NCBI GenBank assembly: GCA_002472145.1
Contig: DKRJ01000013.1
Span: 62,001 to 126,000, forward strand
Direction of reading: 5' to 3'
Length of the DNA stretch: 64,000 bases
From: Clostridiales bacterium UBA7285
GTDB taxonomy: Bacteria; Bacillota; Clostridia; Peptostreptococcales; Anaerovoracaceae
Positions 25,105 through 33,096 of this stretch are shown here, in pieces. Numbering within the stretch: position 1 is the first letter of the stretch; every line of letters begins with the position of its first letter. A program made the position numbers and the translations under genes. The notes below the pieces were generated by a model. The model saw only the letters and a list, made by a program, of their open reading frames with translations, was not told where the DNA came from and ran no database searches.

Positions 25105-26289
25105 ATGAAAAGATTCGAACTTAAATACGGATGCAATCCCAACCAGAAACCGGCCGAGATATATATGGAAGACGGCAGCGATCTCCCGATAGAGATACTG
25201 AACGGAAGGCCTGGCTACATCAATTTTCTCGACGCTTTCAACAGTTGGCAGCTTGTAAAGGAACTTAAGGCGAGCCTGGGGCTCCCTGCGGCGGCATCGT
25301 TCAAGCACGTGAGCCCTACATCGGCCTCCGTTGCCGTTCCGCTCCCGGTATCATTGAAAAAAGCCGTATTCGCCGATGACATCGAAGGTCTGGACGACTC
25401 TCCGGTCGCATGCGCTTACGCGAGGGCGAGGGGAACTGACCGCATGAGCTCGTTCGGGGATTTTGCTGCTCTGTCCGACACCTGCGACGCCGTGACCGCA
25501 CGTATCCTGAAACGCGAGGTTTCGGACGGTGTCATCGCTCCGGACTATACGCCGGAGGCGCTGGAGATACTTAAGACAAAGAAAAAGGGAAATTACAATA
25601 TCATCAAGATCGACAGGGATTACGTCCCGTCGGGATCCGAGACAAAACAGGTCTTCGGCATCACTTTCAGACAGAAGCGCAACGACTGCGTGATCGACGA
25701 CTCGTGCCTTTCCAACATCGTAACGAAGAACAAAGAACTTCCTCCGGAGGCAAAGCGCGATCTCATCGTGGCGCTGATAACGCTGAAATATACTCAGTCG
25801 AATTCAGTCTGCTTCGCCGAAGGCGGACAGTCGATAGGCGTGGGAGCGGGGCAGCAATCCAGGATACACTGCACACGTCTGGCGGGGTGCAAAGCCAATT
25901 TCTGGCATCTGCGCCAGTCTCCAAAAGTTTTGGAACTGCCTTTCCGCGACGATGTCGGCAGACCTGACAGGGACAACGCGATAGACCTGTATCTGGGAGA
26001 CGAATACGAAGACCTGCTCGCGGAAGGAAGTTGGCAGAGAGTGTTTACCCGCCGCCCGGAGCCTTTCACGCCGGAGGAAAAGAAGCGGTATTTGTCCGGG
26101 ATATCGGGCGTTTCCGTCGGAAGCGACGCTTTCTTCCCGTTCGGAGATAACATCGAGCGGGCTCACAAGAGCGGAGCGTCATACGTCGCCGAGCCGGGCG
26201 GTTCGATCCGCGATGACAACGTCATAGAAGTTTGCGATAAATATAATATGGTAACTGCATTTACCGGGATCAGACTGTTCCATCATTAA
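25105..26289 (+). CDS. purH: AICAR formyltransferase, standalone (PurH C-terminal half)
   Basis: Transfers a formyl group from 10-formyl-THF to AICAR. The 394 residues correspond to the transformylase part of bifunctional PurH: ELKYGCNPNQKPA, the catalytic Lys67-His68 in SFKHVSPTSAS, the folate/AICAR segment SVCFAEGGQSIGVGAGQQSRIHCTRLAG and the closing SFG-like DAFFPFGDNIERAHKSG and AEPGGSIRDD. The N-terminal IMP cyclohydrolase (MGS-fold) domain of about 190 residues is absent, and the frame does not extend upstream. Cyclisation is supplied by the PurO domain fused to PurN 22 bases upstream. CGGAGACATCGGCG precedes the ATG. Confidence 0.93.
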   Translation: MKRFELKYGCNPNQKPAEIYMEDGSDLPIEILNGRPGYINFLDAFNSWQLVKELKASLGLPAAASFKHVSPTSASVAVPLPVSLKKAVFADDIEGLDDSPVACAYARARGTDRMSSFGDFAALSDTCDAVTARILKREVSDGVIAPDYTPEALEILKTKKKGNYNIIKIDRDYVPSGSETKQVFGITFRQKRNDCVIDDSCLSNIVTKNKELPPEAKRDLIVALITLKYTQSNSVCFAEGGQSIGVGAGQQSRIHCTRLAGCKANFWHLRQSPKVLELPFRDDVGRPDRDNAIDLYLGDEYEDLLAEGSWQRVFTRRPEPFTPEEKKRYLSGISGVSVGSDAFFPFGDNIERAHKSGASYVAEPGGSIRDDNVIEVCDKYNMVTAFTGIRLFHH

Positions 26290-26330
26290 AACAGTACTTT
26301 CCCATCAAAAGAAAGGAGCTGAGACAGTAA

Positions 26331-27599
26331 ATGAAGGTAATGGTAGTCGGAGGAGGCGGCAGGGAACACGCCATCATACGGAAGATAAAGGAGAACAAAT
26401 CAGTCGACGTGATCTTCGCGCTTCCCGGAAACGGCGGGATCTCCCGCGACGCCGTCTGTGTCGACATAGGAGCGACCGACCTGGACGCGATAGTCGATTT
26501 TGCTCAGAAAAAACGCGTTGACTACGCCGTCGTTGCCCCGGACGATCCTCTCGCTCTCGGACTCGTCGATATGCTGGAGGCTGTCGGGATACCTTCCTTC
26601 GGGCCTCATAAAAACGCCGCTCTCATAGAAGCGAGCAAATCCTTTGCAAAGGACCTGATGAAGAAATACGGCATCCCGACGGCTTCATACGAGGTATTTA
26701 CGGATATGGGCAAAGCCCTGGAGTACGTCAGGTCTCAAGAGCCTCCTGTAGTCGTAAAGGCTGACGGTCTGGCCCTGGGAAAGGGCGTAACCATAGCGGA
26801 AACGGTCGAGGAGGCCGAAGCCGCTGTAAAGTCGATGATGGAAGACCGCAAGTTCGGCGACAGCGGCGCGAAGGTCGTCATAGAAGAGTATCTTGAGGGT
26901 CCTGAGGTTTCCGTTCTTTCTTTCACCGACGGGAACGCGATCATCCCGATGATATCTTCAATGGACCACAAACGCGCGCTCGACGGCGATAAAGGGCCGA
27001 ACACGGGCGGTATGGGAGCAATAGCGCCGAACCCTTACTACACTCCGGAGATCGCGGAGCGCTGCATGAAGGAGATCTTTGTCCCAACAATAAAAGCGAT
27101 GAATGCCGAAGGCAGACAGTTCAGAGGCTGCCTGTATTTCGGTCTCATGATAACGAAGGACGGCCCTAAGGCCATCGAATACAACTGCCGCTTCGGAGAT
27201 CCGGAGACGCAGGTCGTCCTGCCTCTGCTAGAGAGCGATCTTCTCGATGTCATGATGCACGTGACGAACGGTACTTTATCAGAAGCCGACGTAAGGTTTT
27301 CGGACGACTGCGCCTGCTGCGTCGTCGTCGCTTCCAAGGGATATCCTGTGAAGTACGAGAAGGGCTATGAGATCTTCATCCCTGAGGGAATGGAGAATAT
27401 CTACGTCGCGGGAGCAAAAGAGATAAACGGCCGCCTCGTCACAAGCGGAGGCAGGGTACTGGGCGTCACATGCACAGGCCGAGACCTGAAACTTGCCATA
27501 ACGAACGCGTATCAGGACGTTTCCAAAGTGCGCTTCGAAAACGATTTTTACCGCAGAGACATCGGGGCCGCCGCGCTGGCAGCTCTGGAGAACAGATAA
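26331..27599 (+). CDS. purD: Phosphoribosylamine-glycine ligase
   Basis: ATP-grasp ligase making glycinamide ribonucleotide. The N-terminus MKVMVVGGGGREHAI is the family signature; ATP-grasp elements include VVKADGLALGKGV, GPEVSVLSFTDG, GPNTGGMGAIAPNPYY and EYNCRFGDPETQVVLPLL. At 422 residues it has normal length. GGAGCTGAGACAGTAA lies before the ATG, a rather long 12-base spacing. It follows the AICAR formyltransferase by 41 bases and is followed by purL after 14. Confidence 0.97.
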   Translation: MKVMVVGGGGREHAIIRKIKENKSVDVIFALPGNGGISRDAVCVDIGATDLDAIVDFAQKKRVDYAVVAPDDPLALGLVDMLEAVGIPSFGPHKNAALIEASKSFAKDLMKKYGIPTASYEVFTDMGKALEYVRSQEPPVVVKADGLALGKGVTIAETVEEAEAAVKSMMEDRKFGDSGAKVVIEEYLEGPEVSVLSFTDGNAIIPMISSMDHKRALDGDKGPNTGGMGAIAPNPYYTPEIAERCMKEIFVPTIKAMNAEGRQFRGCLYFGLMITKDGPKAIEYNCRFGDPETQVVLPLLESDLLDVMMHVTNGTLSEADVRFSDDCACCVVVASKGYPVKYEKGYEIFIPEGMENIYVAGAKEINGRLVTSGGRVLGVTCTGRDLKLAITNAYQDVSKVRFENDFYRRDIGAAALAALENR

Positions 27600-27613
27600 A
27601 AAGCAGGTGGATC

Positions 27614-30600
27614 ATGGTATATCGCGTTTACGTAGAAAAAAAGAGCGCATTCGCGCTTGAAGCGTCCGCACTCCTCGGCGAGCTCCGCGACATCCTCGGG
27701 ATCGCGTCGCTTGAATCCCTGCGCGTCGTCAACAGATACGACGTGGAGGACATCAGCCCGGAACTCTTCGAAAAAGCGGTACGCACCGTTTTTTCGGAGC
27801 CGCAGATAGACGATACATACAGCGCATTTCGGACGGCTCCGGGTATGACCGTCTTTGCGGTCGAATATCTGCCGGGGCAGTTCGATCAGCGCGCAAACTC
27901 GGCCGCGGAGTGCATCCAGCTCATCAGCTGCGGGATGCGTCCCGACGTCAAGACCGCAAAAATATACATCATGACGGGAGACATCTCATCCGGCGACCTC
28001 GATAAGATAAAGAAATACATCATCAACCCGGTCGAAGCGCGCGAGGCTTCGCTGGAGCTTTTCACGACTCTCAAGACGGTCTACGACATACCGACGGAGG
28101 TCGATGTTTTGACGGGCTTTGACGAGATGACAGACGAAGAACTGGACGAATTCCGCGTTTCAAACGGCCTTGCGATGGACGACGCAGACCTGGCAATGTG
28201 CCGCGACTATTTTGCTTCTCTCCACCGCGATCCTACGATCACCGAGATCAAAGTCATCGACACGTACTGGTCTGATCACTGCAGACACACCACCTTCAAT
28301 ACGATAATAGACGACGCAGTGATAGAGGACGATGAGGTCCGCGCCGCTTTCGAGGACTATAAGCGGCAGAAGGCGAAGGCGGGGTCGACAAAGCCCGTAA
28401 CGCTGATGGACATCGGCACCATAGCCGTAAAGATGCTCCGCTCGAAGGGGCTTCTCGACAAGCTCGATTCTTCCGAGGAGATCAACGCCTGCACGGTGAA
28501 GATCGACGTAGAGATAGACGGAAAGCCCGAGAAATGGCTTCTCCTGTTCAAAAACGAGACGCATAACCATCCGACTGAGATAGAGCCGTTCGGCGGTGCT
28601 GCGACGTGCATCGGGGGTGCGATCAGAGACCCGCTCTCCGGAAGGAGTTACGTATATGCAGCTATGAGAGTCACGGGCGCGGCGGATCCGCTCAAGCCCG
28701 TCGATGAGACCATCCCGGGCAAGCTTCCTCAGCGAAAGATAGTCACAGGCGCCGCGGCGGGCTACAGTTCATACGGCAACCAGATCGGACTTGCGACGGG
28801 AATAGTGGACGAAGTCTATCACCCGGGCTACGTCGCAAAGCGCATGGAGATAGGCGCTGTAATAGCCGCGACACCTCAGGAATTCGTCCGCAGGGAGAGA
28901 CCGGTTCCGGGAGACGTGGTGATCCTGCTCGGCGGAAGGACCGGAAGAGACGGGATCGGCGGAGCGACCGGCGCCTCTAAGGCTCATAACGCCGAGTCCC
29001 TCGAGACGTGCGGAGCTGAGGTCCAGAAGGGCAACGCACCGGAAGAGCGCAAACTCCAGAGGCTGTTCAGGAACCACGAAGCGGCAAAGATGATAAAGCG
29101 CTGCAACGATTTCGGAGCCGGCGGTGTTTCTGTCGCGATCGGGGAACTCGCCGACGGACTCGAGGTCGACCTGAATAAGGTGACTAAAAAATATGAAGGT
29201 CTGGACGGGACCGAACTCGCGATATCGGAGTCTCAGGAGAGGATGGCCGTCGTAGTCGCCCCGGAAGACGCCGGCAGGTTCTGTGAGATAGCCGAGTCTG
29301 AAAATCTCGAGGCCACCGTAGTCGCGAAAGTGACGGAAGAACCGTTCCTTAAGTTGAACTGGAACGGCAGGCCGATAGTGAACATATCCAGAGAATTCCT
29401 CGACACTGACGGCGCCGAGAAACATATAACGGTCGAAGTACCGAAGCACGCAGGTTTCGCCAAAACACACCCGGCGGGCTTTTCCGCGGCTTATTTCGAT
29501 CTGGCTTCTGACCTGAACGTCTGCTCGAAGCGAGGGCTTTCGGAGCGCTTCGACTCAACTATCGGCGCGGGGACTGTTTTGATGCCTTTCGGCGGCATCA
29601 GACAGCGCACACCTGTTCAGGCTATGGTCCATCTGATCTCGTCCGAAGAAGGGCACACGGACACGTGTTCGTTCATGTCCTGGGGCTTCAACCCGATGAT
29701 CTCTTCGGCCAGCCCTTATCACGGCGCTTATCTGGCTGTAATCGAATCGGTATCAAAACTGATAGCGCACGGCGCGTCTCTGGACGATACGTATCTGACC
29801 GTTCAGGAATACTTTGAGAAGCCGGGACGGGAAGGGAAGAGATGGGGAAAGCCTTTTGCCGCCGTCCTAGGCGCTTTTGAAGCCGAAAAGGAGCTCGGCA
29901 TCGCCGCGATAGGAGGGAAGGACTCGATGAGCGGCACGTTCGAGGATATCGACGTTCCGCCGACGCTCGTCTCTTTTGCCGTAACGACCGGCAGGGCCGG
30001 CGACGTGATCTCGCCTGAATTCAAAGCCGCGGGGCACAGGGTGATACTGGTTTCGCCTCGCCGCGACGCGAACGGGCTTCCTGACGGCGAGTCGCTTAAA
30101 GCCGTGTATTCCATCGTAAATCGCCTTGTCAGGGACAAAAAGGCTGTCAGCTGCTATACTCCGGGATACGGCGGTATCGCCGAAGCAGTTCTTAAAATGG
30201 CTCTCGGCAACGCGGTCGGCTTTTCATACGGAGAGGAAGTTCAGACGGACGAACTGTTCGGCTATTCATACGGTTCACTCGTGATCGAACTTTCCGAAAA
30301 TGAAGTAAGCGTTGAAAAATCAACGCTTTATACGGTATCCGAACTTGGCGTCACGACTGAAAAGTACGTTATTTCTAAAGGTACGGAGACGATCAACATC
30401 GACGATCTCGAGAACGCCTACGAGGACAGGCTCGAGCCGATCTATAAGTGCAACATCAGGACTTCGGATATCGACATGATGCCGTATACGTATGAGACGG
30501 ATGAGATCCTTCTGGCTCCGGCCCGCGTCGCAAAGCCTAAGGTCCTCATTCCTGTTTTCCCGGGGACGAACTGCGAGTACGATTCGGCAAAGGCGTTCAG

Positions 30601-31339
30601 AGACGCCGGAGCAGAGCCTGAGGTGTTCGTGATCAACAATCTGACGCCTGAGAAGGTCGCCGGATCAGTTGAAAAATTCGCGTCTCTCGTCAGAGGATCC
30701 CAGATCATCTTCATCCCGGGAGGATTCTCGGGAGGGGATGAACCGGACGGCTCGGGAAAACTCATAACCGCGTTTTTCAGGAACGATGAGATAAAGGAAG
30801 CGGTGACAGACCTTCTGGACGAACGCGGAGGCCTGATGGCGGGCATCTGCAACGGTTTTCAGGCCCTGATCAAACTCGGCCTCGTGCCTTATGGAAAGAT
30901 CCTCGACACGGAGGAAACGTTCCCGACGCTCACGTTCAACGAGATCGGACGCCACCAGTCGAAACTGGTAAGGATCCGCGTGGCTTCGAACAGATCGCCT
31001 TGGATGATGAACACGTCTCCGGGTGAGATCTACACTGTCCCGATCTCTCACGGAGAGGGCAGGTTCATAGCGTCCGAGAAGCAGATCGAGCAGCTCTCCG
31101 AAAACGGACAGATCCTGACTCAGTATGTCGATCTGGCTGGAGACGTATCAGGAAACGTAGCTTTCAATCCGAACGGTTCGTATCACGCGATCGAAGGAAT
31201 AACGTCTCCGGACGGAAGAGTCCTCGGTAAGATGGGCCACACAGAGAGGACCGGAAAGTATCTGTATAAGAACGTGCCGGGGCGCTTCGACATGAAGATG
31301 TTCGAGTCCGCGGTCGAATATTTTACGACGCCGGACTGA
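27614..31339 (+). CDS. purL: Phosphoribosylformylglycinamidine synthase, single chain with glutaminase
   Basis: Converts FGAR to FGAM with ATP and glutamine. The 1241-residue chain has the PurS-like N-terminus (VYRVYVEKKSAFALEA), two tandem PurM-like halves (DTYWSDHCRHTTFNT, LFKNETHNHPTEIEPFGGAATCIGG, DFGAGGVSVAIGEL, GGKDSMSGTFED) and a C-terminal class I glutaminase with FPGTNCEYDSAKAF, nucleophile Cys in MAGICNGFQAL and the final NPNGSYHAIEGI and GHTER. This is the long clostridial subtype, so no separate purQ or purS is needed. The frame is open from 27470, but AGGTGG before ATG 27614 marks the start. A terminator follows. Confidence 0.96.
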   Translation: MVYRVYVEKKSAFALEASALLGELRDILGIASLESLRVVNRYDVEDISPELFEKAVRTVFSEPQIDDTYSAFRTAPGMTVFAVEYLPGQFDQRANSAAECIQLISCGMRPDVKTAKIYIMTGDISSGDLDKIKKYIINPVEAREASLELFTTLKTVYDIPTEVDVLTGFDEMTDEELDEFRVSNGLAMDDADLAMCRDYFASLHRDPTITEIKVIDTYWSDHCRHTTFNTIIDDAVIEDDEVRAAFEDYKRQKAKAGSTKPVTLMDIGTIAVKMLRSKGLLDKLDSSEEINACTVKIDVEIDGKPEKWLLLFKNETHNHPTEIEPFGGAATCIGGAIRDPLSGRSYVYAAMRVTGAADPLKPVDETIPGKLPQRKIVTGAAAGYSSYGNQIGLATGIVDEVYHPGYVAKRMEIGAVIAATPQEFVRRERPVPGDVVILLGGRTGRDGIGGATGASKAHNAESLETCGAEVQKGNAPEERKLQRLFRNHEAAKMIKRCNDFGAGGVSVAIGELADGLEVDLNKVTKKYEGLDGTELAISESQERMAVVVAPEDAGRFCEIAESENLEATVVAKVTEEPFLKLNWNGRPIVNISREFLDTDGAEKHITVEVPKHAGFAKTHPAGFSAAYFDLASDLNVCSKRGLSERFDSTIGAGTVLMPFGGIRQRTPVQAMVHLISSEEGHTDTCSFMSWGFNPMISSASPYHGAYLAVIESVSKLIAHGASLDDTYLTVQEYFEKPGREGKRWGKPFAAVLGAFEAEKELGIAAIGGKDSMSGTFEDIDVPPTLVSFAVTTGRAGDVISPEFKAAGHRVILVSPRRDANGLPDGESLKAVYSIVNRLVRDKKAVSCYTPGYGGIAEAVLKMALGNAVGFSYGEEVQTDELFGYSYGSLVIELSENEVSVEKSTLYTVSELGVTTEKYVISKGTETINIDDLENAYEDRLEPIYKCNIRTSDIDMMPYTYETDEILLAPARVAKPKVLIPVFPGTNCEYDSAKAFRDAGAEPEVFVINNLTPEKVAGSVEKFASLVRGSQIIFIPGGFSGGDEPDGSGKLITAFFRNDEIKEAVTDLLDERGGLMAGICNGFQALIKLGLVPYGKILDTEETFPTLTFNEIGRHQSKLVRIRVASNRSPWMMNTSPGEIYTVPISHGEGRFIASEKQIEQLSENGQILTQYVDLAGDVSGNVAFNPNGSYHAIEGITSPDGRVLGKMGHTERTGKYLYKNVPGRFDMKMFESAVEYFTTPD

Positions 31340-31387
31340 TCCGACGGCCACTTGTACAGATTTGACCTGCATGATATCTGATCAAAG

Positions 31388-31424
31388 AACGGCTTCGAAT
31401 AATTGCTTCGGAGCCGTTTTTTCA
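31388..31424 (+). terminator. Terminator of the purine operon
   Basis: AACGGCT-TCGAA pairs with TTCGG-AGCCGTT (one G-T pair), 7-base loop, then TTTTTTC. Lies about 50 bases after purL. Confidence 0.88.
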
Positions 31425-31595
31425 ATTTTTTAAGTGAGTGGAGAAGAGATATGACTATTCCTAAAATCATAATTTTCGGAACAGTTATGCACAGATAAAG
31501 ACGGGGGACACGTCTGATACCGATTTTCTTCCGCGCTAGACTATTAAAGACTTCTGCACATCGGCATCTATTTTCCAAATATGTATATGGATATG

Positions 31596-31630
<35 letters not shown>

Positions 31631-31761
31631 AGATGTGGATGCGTTATATTATTCGCGAGACGCAGCTTCCCTGATATTTCTTTCTTCAGATGCAGCCGGC
31701 CGCAGAATATGTTTAATATATCTTCTAATATATCCTATGATATGTCCTGCGCGGCATCTTT

Positions 31762-31804
31762 AGCCCGTTTTTACATATTAACGTAAATGCCCTTTTTTCG
31801 GGCT
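31762..31804. repeat. Nested inverted repeat in the intergenic gap
   Basis: Outer arms AGCCCG (31762-31767) and CGGGCT (31799-31804) enclose inner arms TTTAC (31770-31774) and GTAAA (31783-31787). Read on the plus strand it is followed by TGTTTTCT. It may be a weak terminator between the convergent purine operon and LysM gene. The rest of 31425-31896 shows nothing else I can name apart from the hexanucleotide repeat. Confidence 0.45.
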
Positions 31805-31896
31805 TGTTTTCTGATGATAAATATATCGTCTTTCAGATTAAAATCGCTTAAAACGCAAATTAGAGCCTCGAAAAAACGGCTGATTTACAACATTTA

Positions 31897-32196
31897 TCAG
31901 ACAAGCGGGATAATGAGTTCTTCTCCGGCGTAAACCGTCGAATCCGAGATCCCGTTGAACCTGGCGATCCTGTATGCGTACTGTCTGACGTCAACGTTTT
32001 CGTCGGAATATGTCTCGGCTATAGTCCAAAGCGTATCTCCGGGTTCGACCGTGATCGTCACGTATTGTTTTTCGGTCGCGCCGGAGACTTCGCCGGCTCC
32101 GAAAACGCTGCCCAGACAGAATACCGTTATGAGAATGCAGATCGTTACGAAAACCGTGAATCTGACCTTTGATTTGATCCTGTATTTCTTTGACAA
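31897..32196 (-). CDS. YneA-like LysM membrane protein under SOS control
   Basis: Predicted small envelope protein with an N-terminal transmembrane helix (about 14-33) and an extracellular LysM domain (about 47-97: YVTITVEPGDTLWTIAETYSD...IARFNGI...VYAGEELIIPLV). This is the build of Bacillus YneA, which stalls cell division when DNA is damaged. I set the start at TTG 32196 (99 residues), preceded by AGGAGAGG 9 bases upstream; an upstream TTG at 32226 would lie in a LexA-like box and lacks a binding site. Three LexA-like boxes cover the promoter, strongly supporting a division inhibitor of the SOS response. No lexA gene is in the window. The assignment to YneA rests on architecture and regulation, not on close sequence identity. 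Confidence 0.85.
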   Translation of the reverse strand: MSKKYRIKSKVRFTVFVTICILITVFCLGSVFGAGEVSGATEKQYVTITVEPGDTLWTIAETYSDENVDVRQYAYRIARFNGISDSTVYAGEELIIPLV

Positions 32197-32223
32197 CGCC
32201 TGTAACCTCTCCTCTTTAAAAAA

Positions 32224-32237
32224 CAAATATATGTTCG
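32224..32237. promoter_or_regulatory. LexA-like box 1 (leader)
   Basis: Minus-strand CGAACATATATTTG; the left half matches CGAAC-N4-GTTCG fully, the right half has two changes. Lies just downstream of the expected transcription start. Confidence 0.55.
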
Positions 32238-32245
32238 TTTTTTAA

Positions 32246-32274
32246 ATAATAGCAGAACATAGGTTCGATGTCAA
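32246..32274 (-). promoter_or_regulatory. Consensus promoter with a LexA box in its spacer
   Basis: On the minus strand TTGACA (32269-32274) and TATTAT (32246-32251) are separated by 17 bases, and that spacer consists almost entirely of the box at 32254-32267. Such a strong promoter would need tight repression. Confidence 0.85.
32254..32267. promoter_or_regulatory. LexA-like box 2 (between -35 and -10)
   Basis: AGAACATAGGTTCG on the plus strand: GAAC-N4-GTTC core perfect, one outer base differs from the CGAAC-N4-GTTCG consensus of Bacillota. Confidence 0.8.
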
Positions 32275-32282
32275 CAGAAAAA

Positions 32283-32296
32283 CGAAAATTTGTTCG
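32283..32296. promoter_or_regulatory. LexA-like box 3 (upstream of -35)
   Basis: CGAAAATTTGTTCG, one change from the CGAAC-N4-GTTCG consensus. The three boxes start 30 and 29 bases apart, close to three helical turns, so repressor dimers would sit on one face of the DNA. Confidence 0.7.
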
Positions 32297-32322
32297 ATTT
32301 TTTTATTTTCCTTTTGATTATG

Positions 32323-33096
32323 CTACTTTGAGATCTTGTCGTACATCTTATCTAACCAGGCGTTGATCGCTTTTCTGTTCAAAACGCAGTAGACAAATAA
32401 AGCCGTGGCGGCGACGGCGACGATGATCAGAGCGGTGTAATTTCCTTTATAATAGAATGCCCCCACCATCAGGCTCATCGTCATCCCGAACATGCGGCCG
32501 CACAGCGACAGAAGCAGGAACGGCTTGAATTTCATCTCGGATATCCCCGCTGCGTAACACATCAGGTCCTTTGGCATCCCCGGTATCAGATAGAACAAAA
32601 ACGTGATGATATAAGCTTTTTTGCTGTTCAGCATCGCGAGATATCTGTCAAGCTTTTCCTGCTTGACAAAGACCTTTACGGAGTCGTGGCCGAGGAAATG
32701 GGCCAGATTATAAGTTATCGTCGTTCCGACGGCTGCGCCCGCGATCGAATAGAGCATCCCCAGGATCACACCGAAGAAATATCCCGCGGCGATCTGGAAA
32801 AGCTGCCCCGGGATGATCGGTATTATGATCTGGAGTATTTCGGCGCCGAGATATATGAAGACCGCTCTTACTTTGTTGTCTTCGAATTTAGCGCGTATCG
32901 CGTCGAGATTTTTGAACGAGTCGAGAAAATCCGAATGGAAGAACAAAATATAAAGCGGGATGCCGACGACAATGACCGCGAGGATGCATAATTTAATGAT
33001 GCTCCCGACCTTTCTTCCGGTCGTGGCGTTGTTCCTGTCTGATTCCTGTTCTATTTTTTCTGATATCTTATCAGAAAGCTTCTGTGTATCTGTCAA
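32323..33096 (-). CDS. TVP38/TMEM64 family (VTT domain) membrane protein
   Basis: Integral membrane protein related to DedA and eukaryotic TMEM64/VMP1; bacterial members are proposed lipid scramblases or membrane-homeostasis proteins, but the function of this one is not known. After a charged N-terminus (about 1-28) come hydrophobic segments near 31-51, 75-95, 98-125, 155-175, 185-215 and 220-240. The VTT-domain landmarks are IIPIIPGQLFQIAAGYFFG and the later LIPGMPKDLMCYAAGISEM. Its start overlaps the stop of the preceding gene by 4 bases, making it the last gene of the mutS-led cluster. Confidence 0.9.
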   Translation of the reverse strand: MTDTQKLSDKISEKIEQESDRNNATTGRKVGSIIKLCILAVIVVGIPLYILFFHSDFLDSFKNLDAIRAKFEDNKVRAVFIYLGAEILQIIIPIIPGQLFQIAAGYFFGVILGMLYSIAGAAVGTTITYNLAHFLGHDSVKVFVKQEKLDRYLAMLNSKKAYIITFLFYLIPGMPKDLMCYAAGISEMKFKPFLLLSLCGRMFGMTMSLMVGAFYYKGNYTALIIVAVAATALFVYCVLNRKAINAWLDKMYDKISK

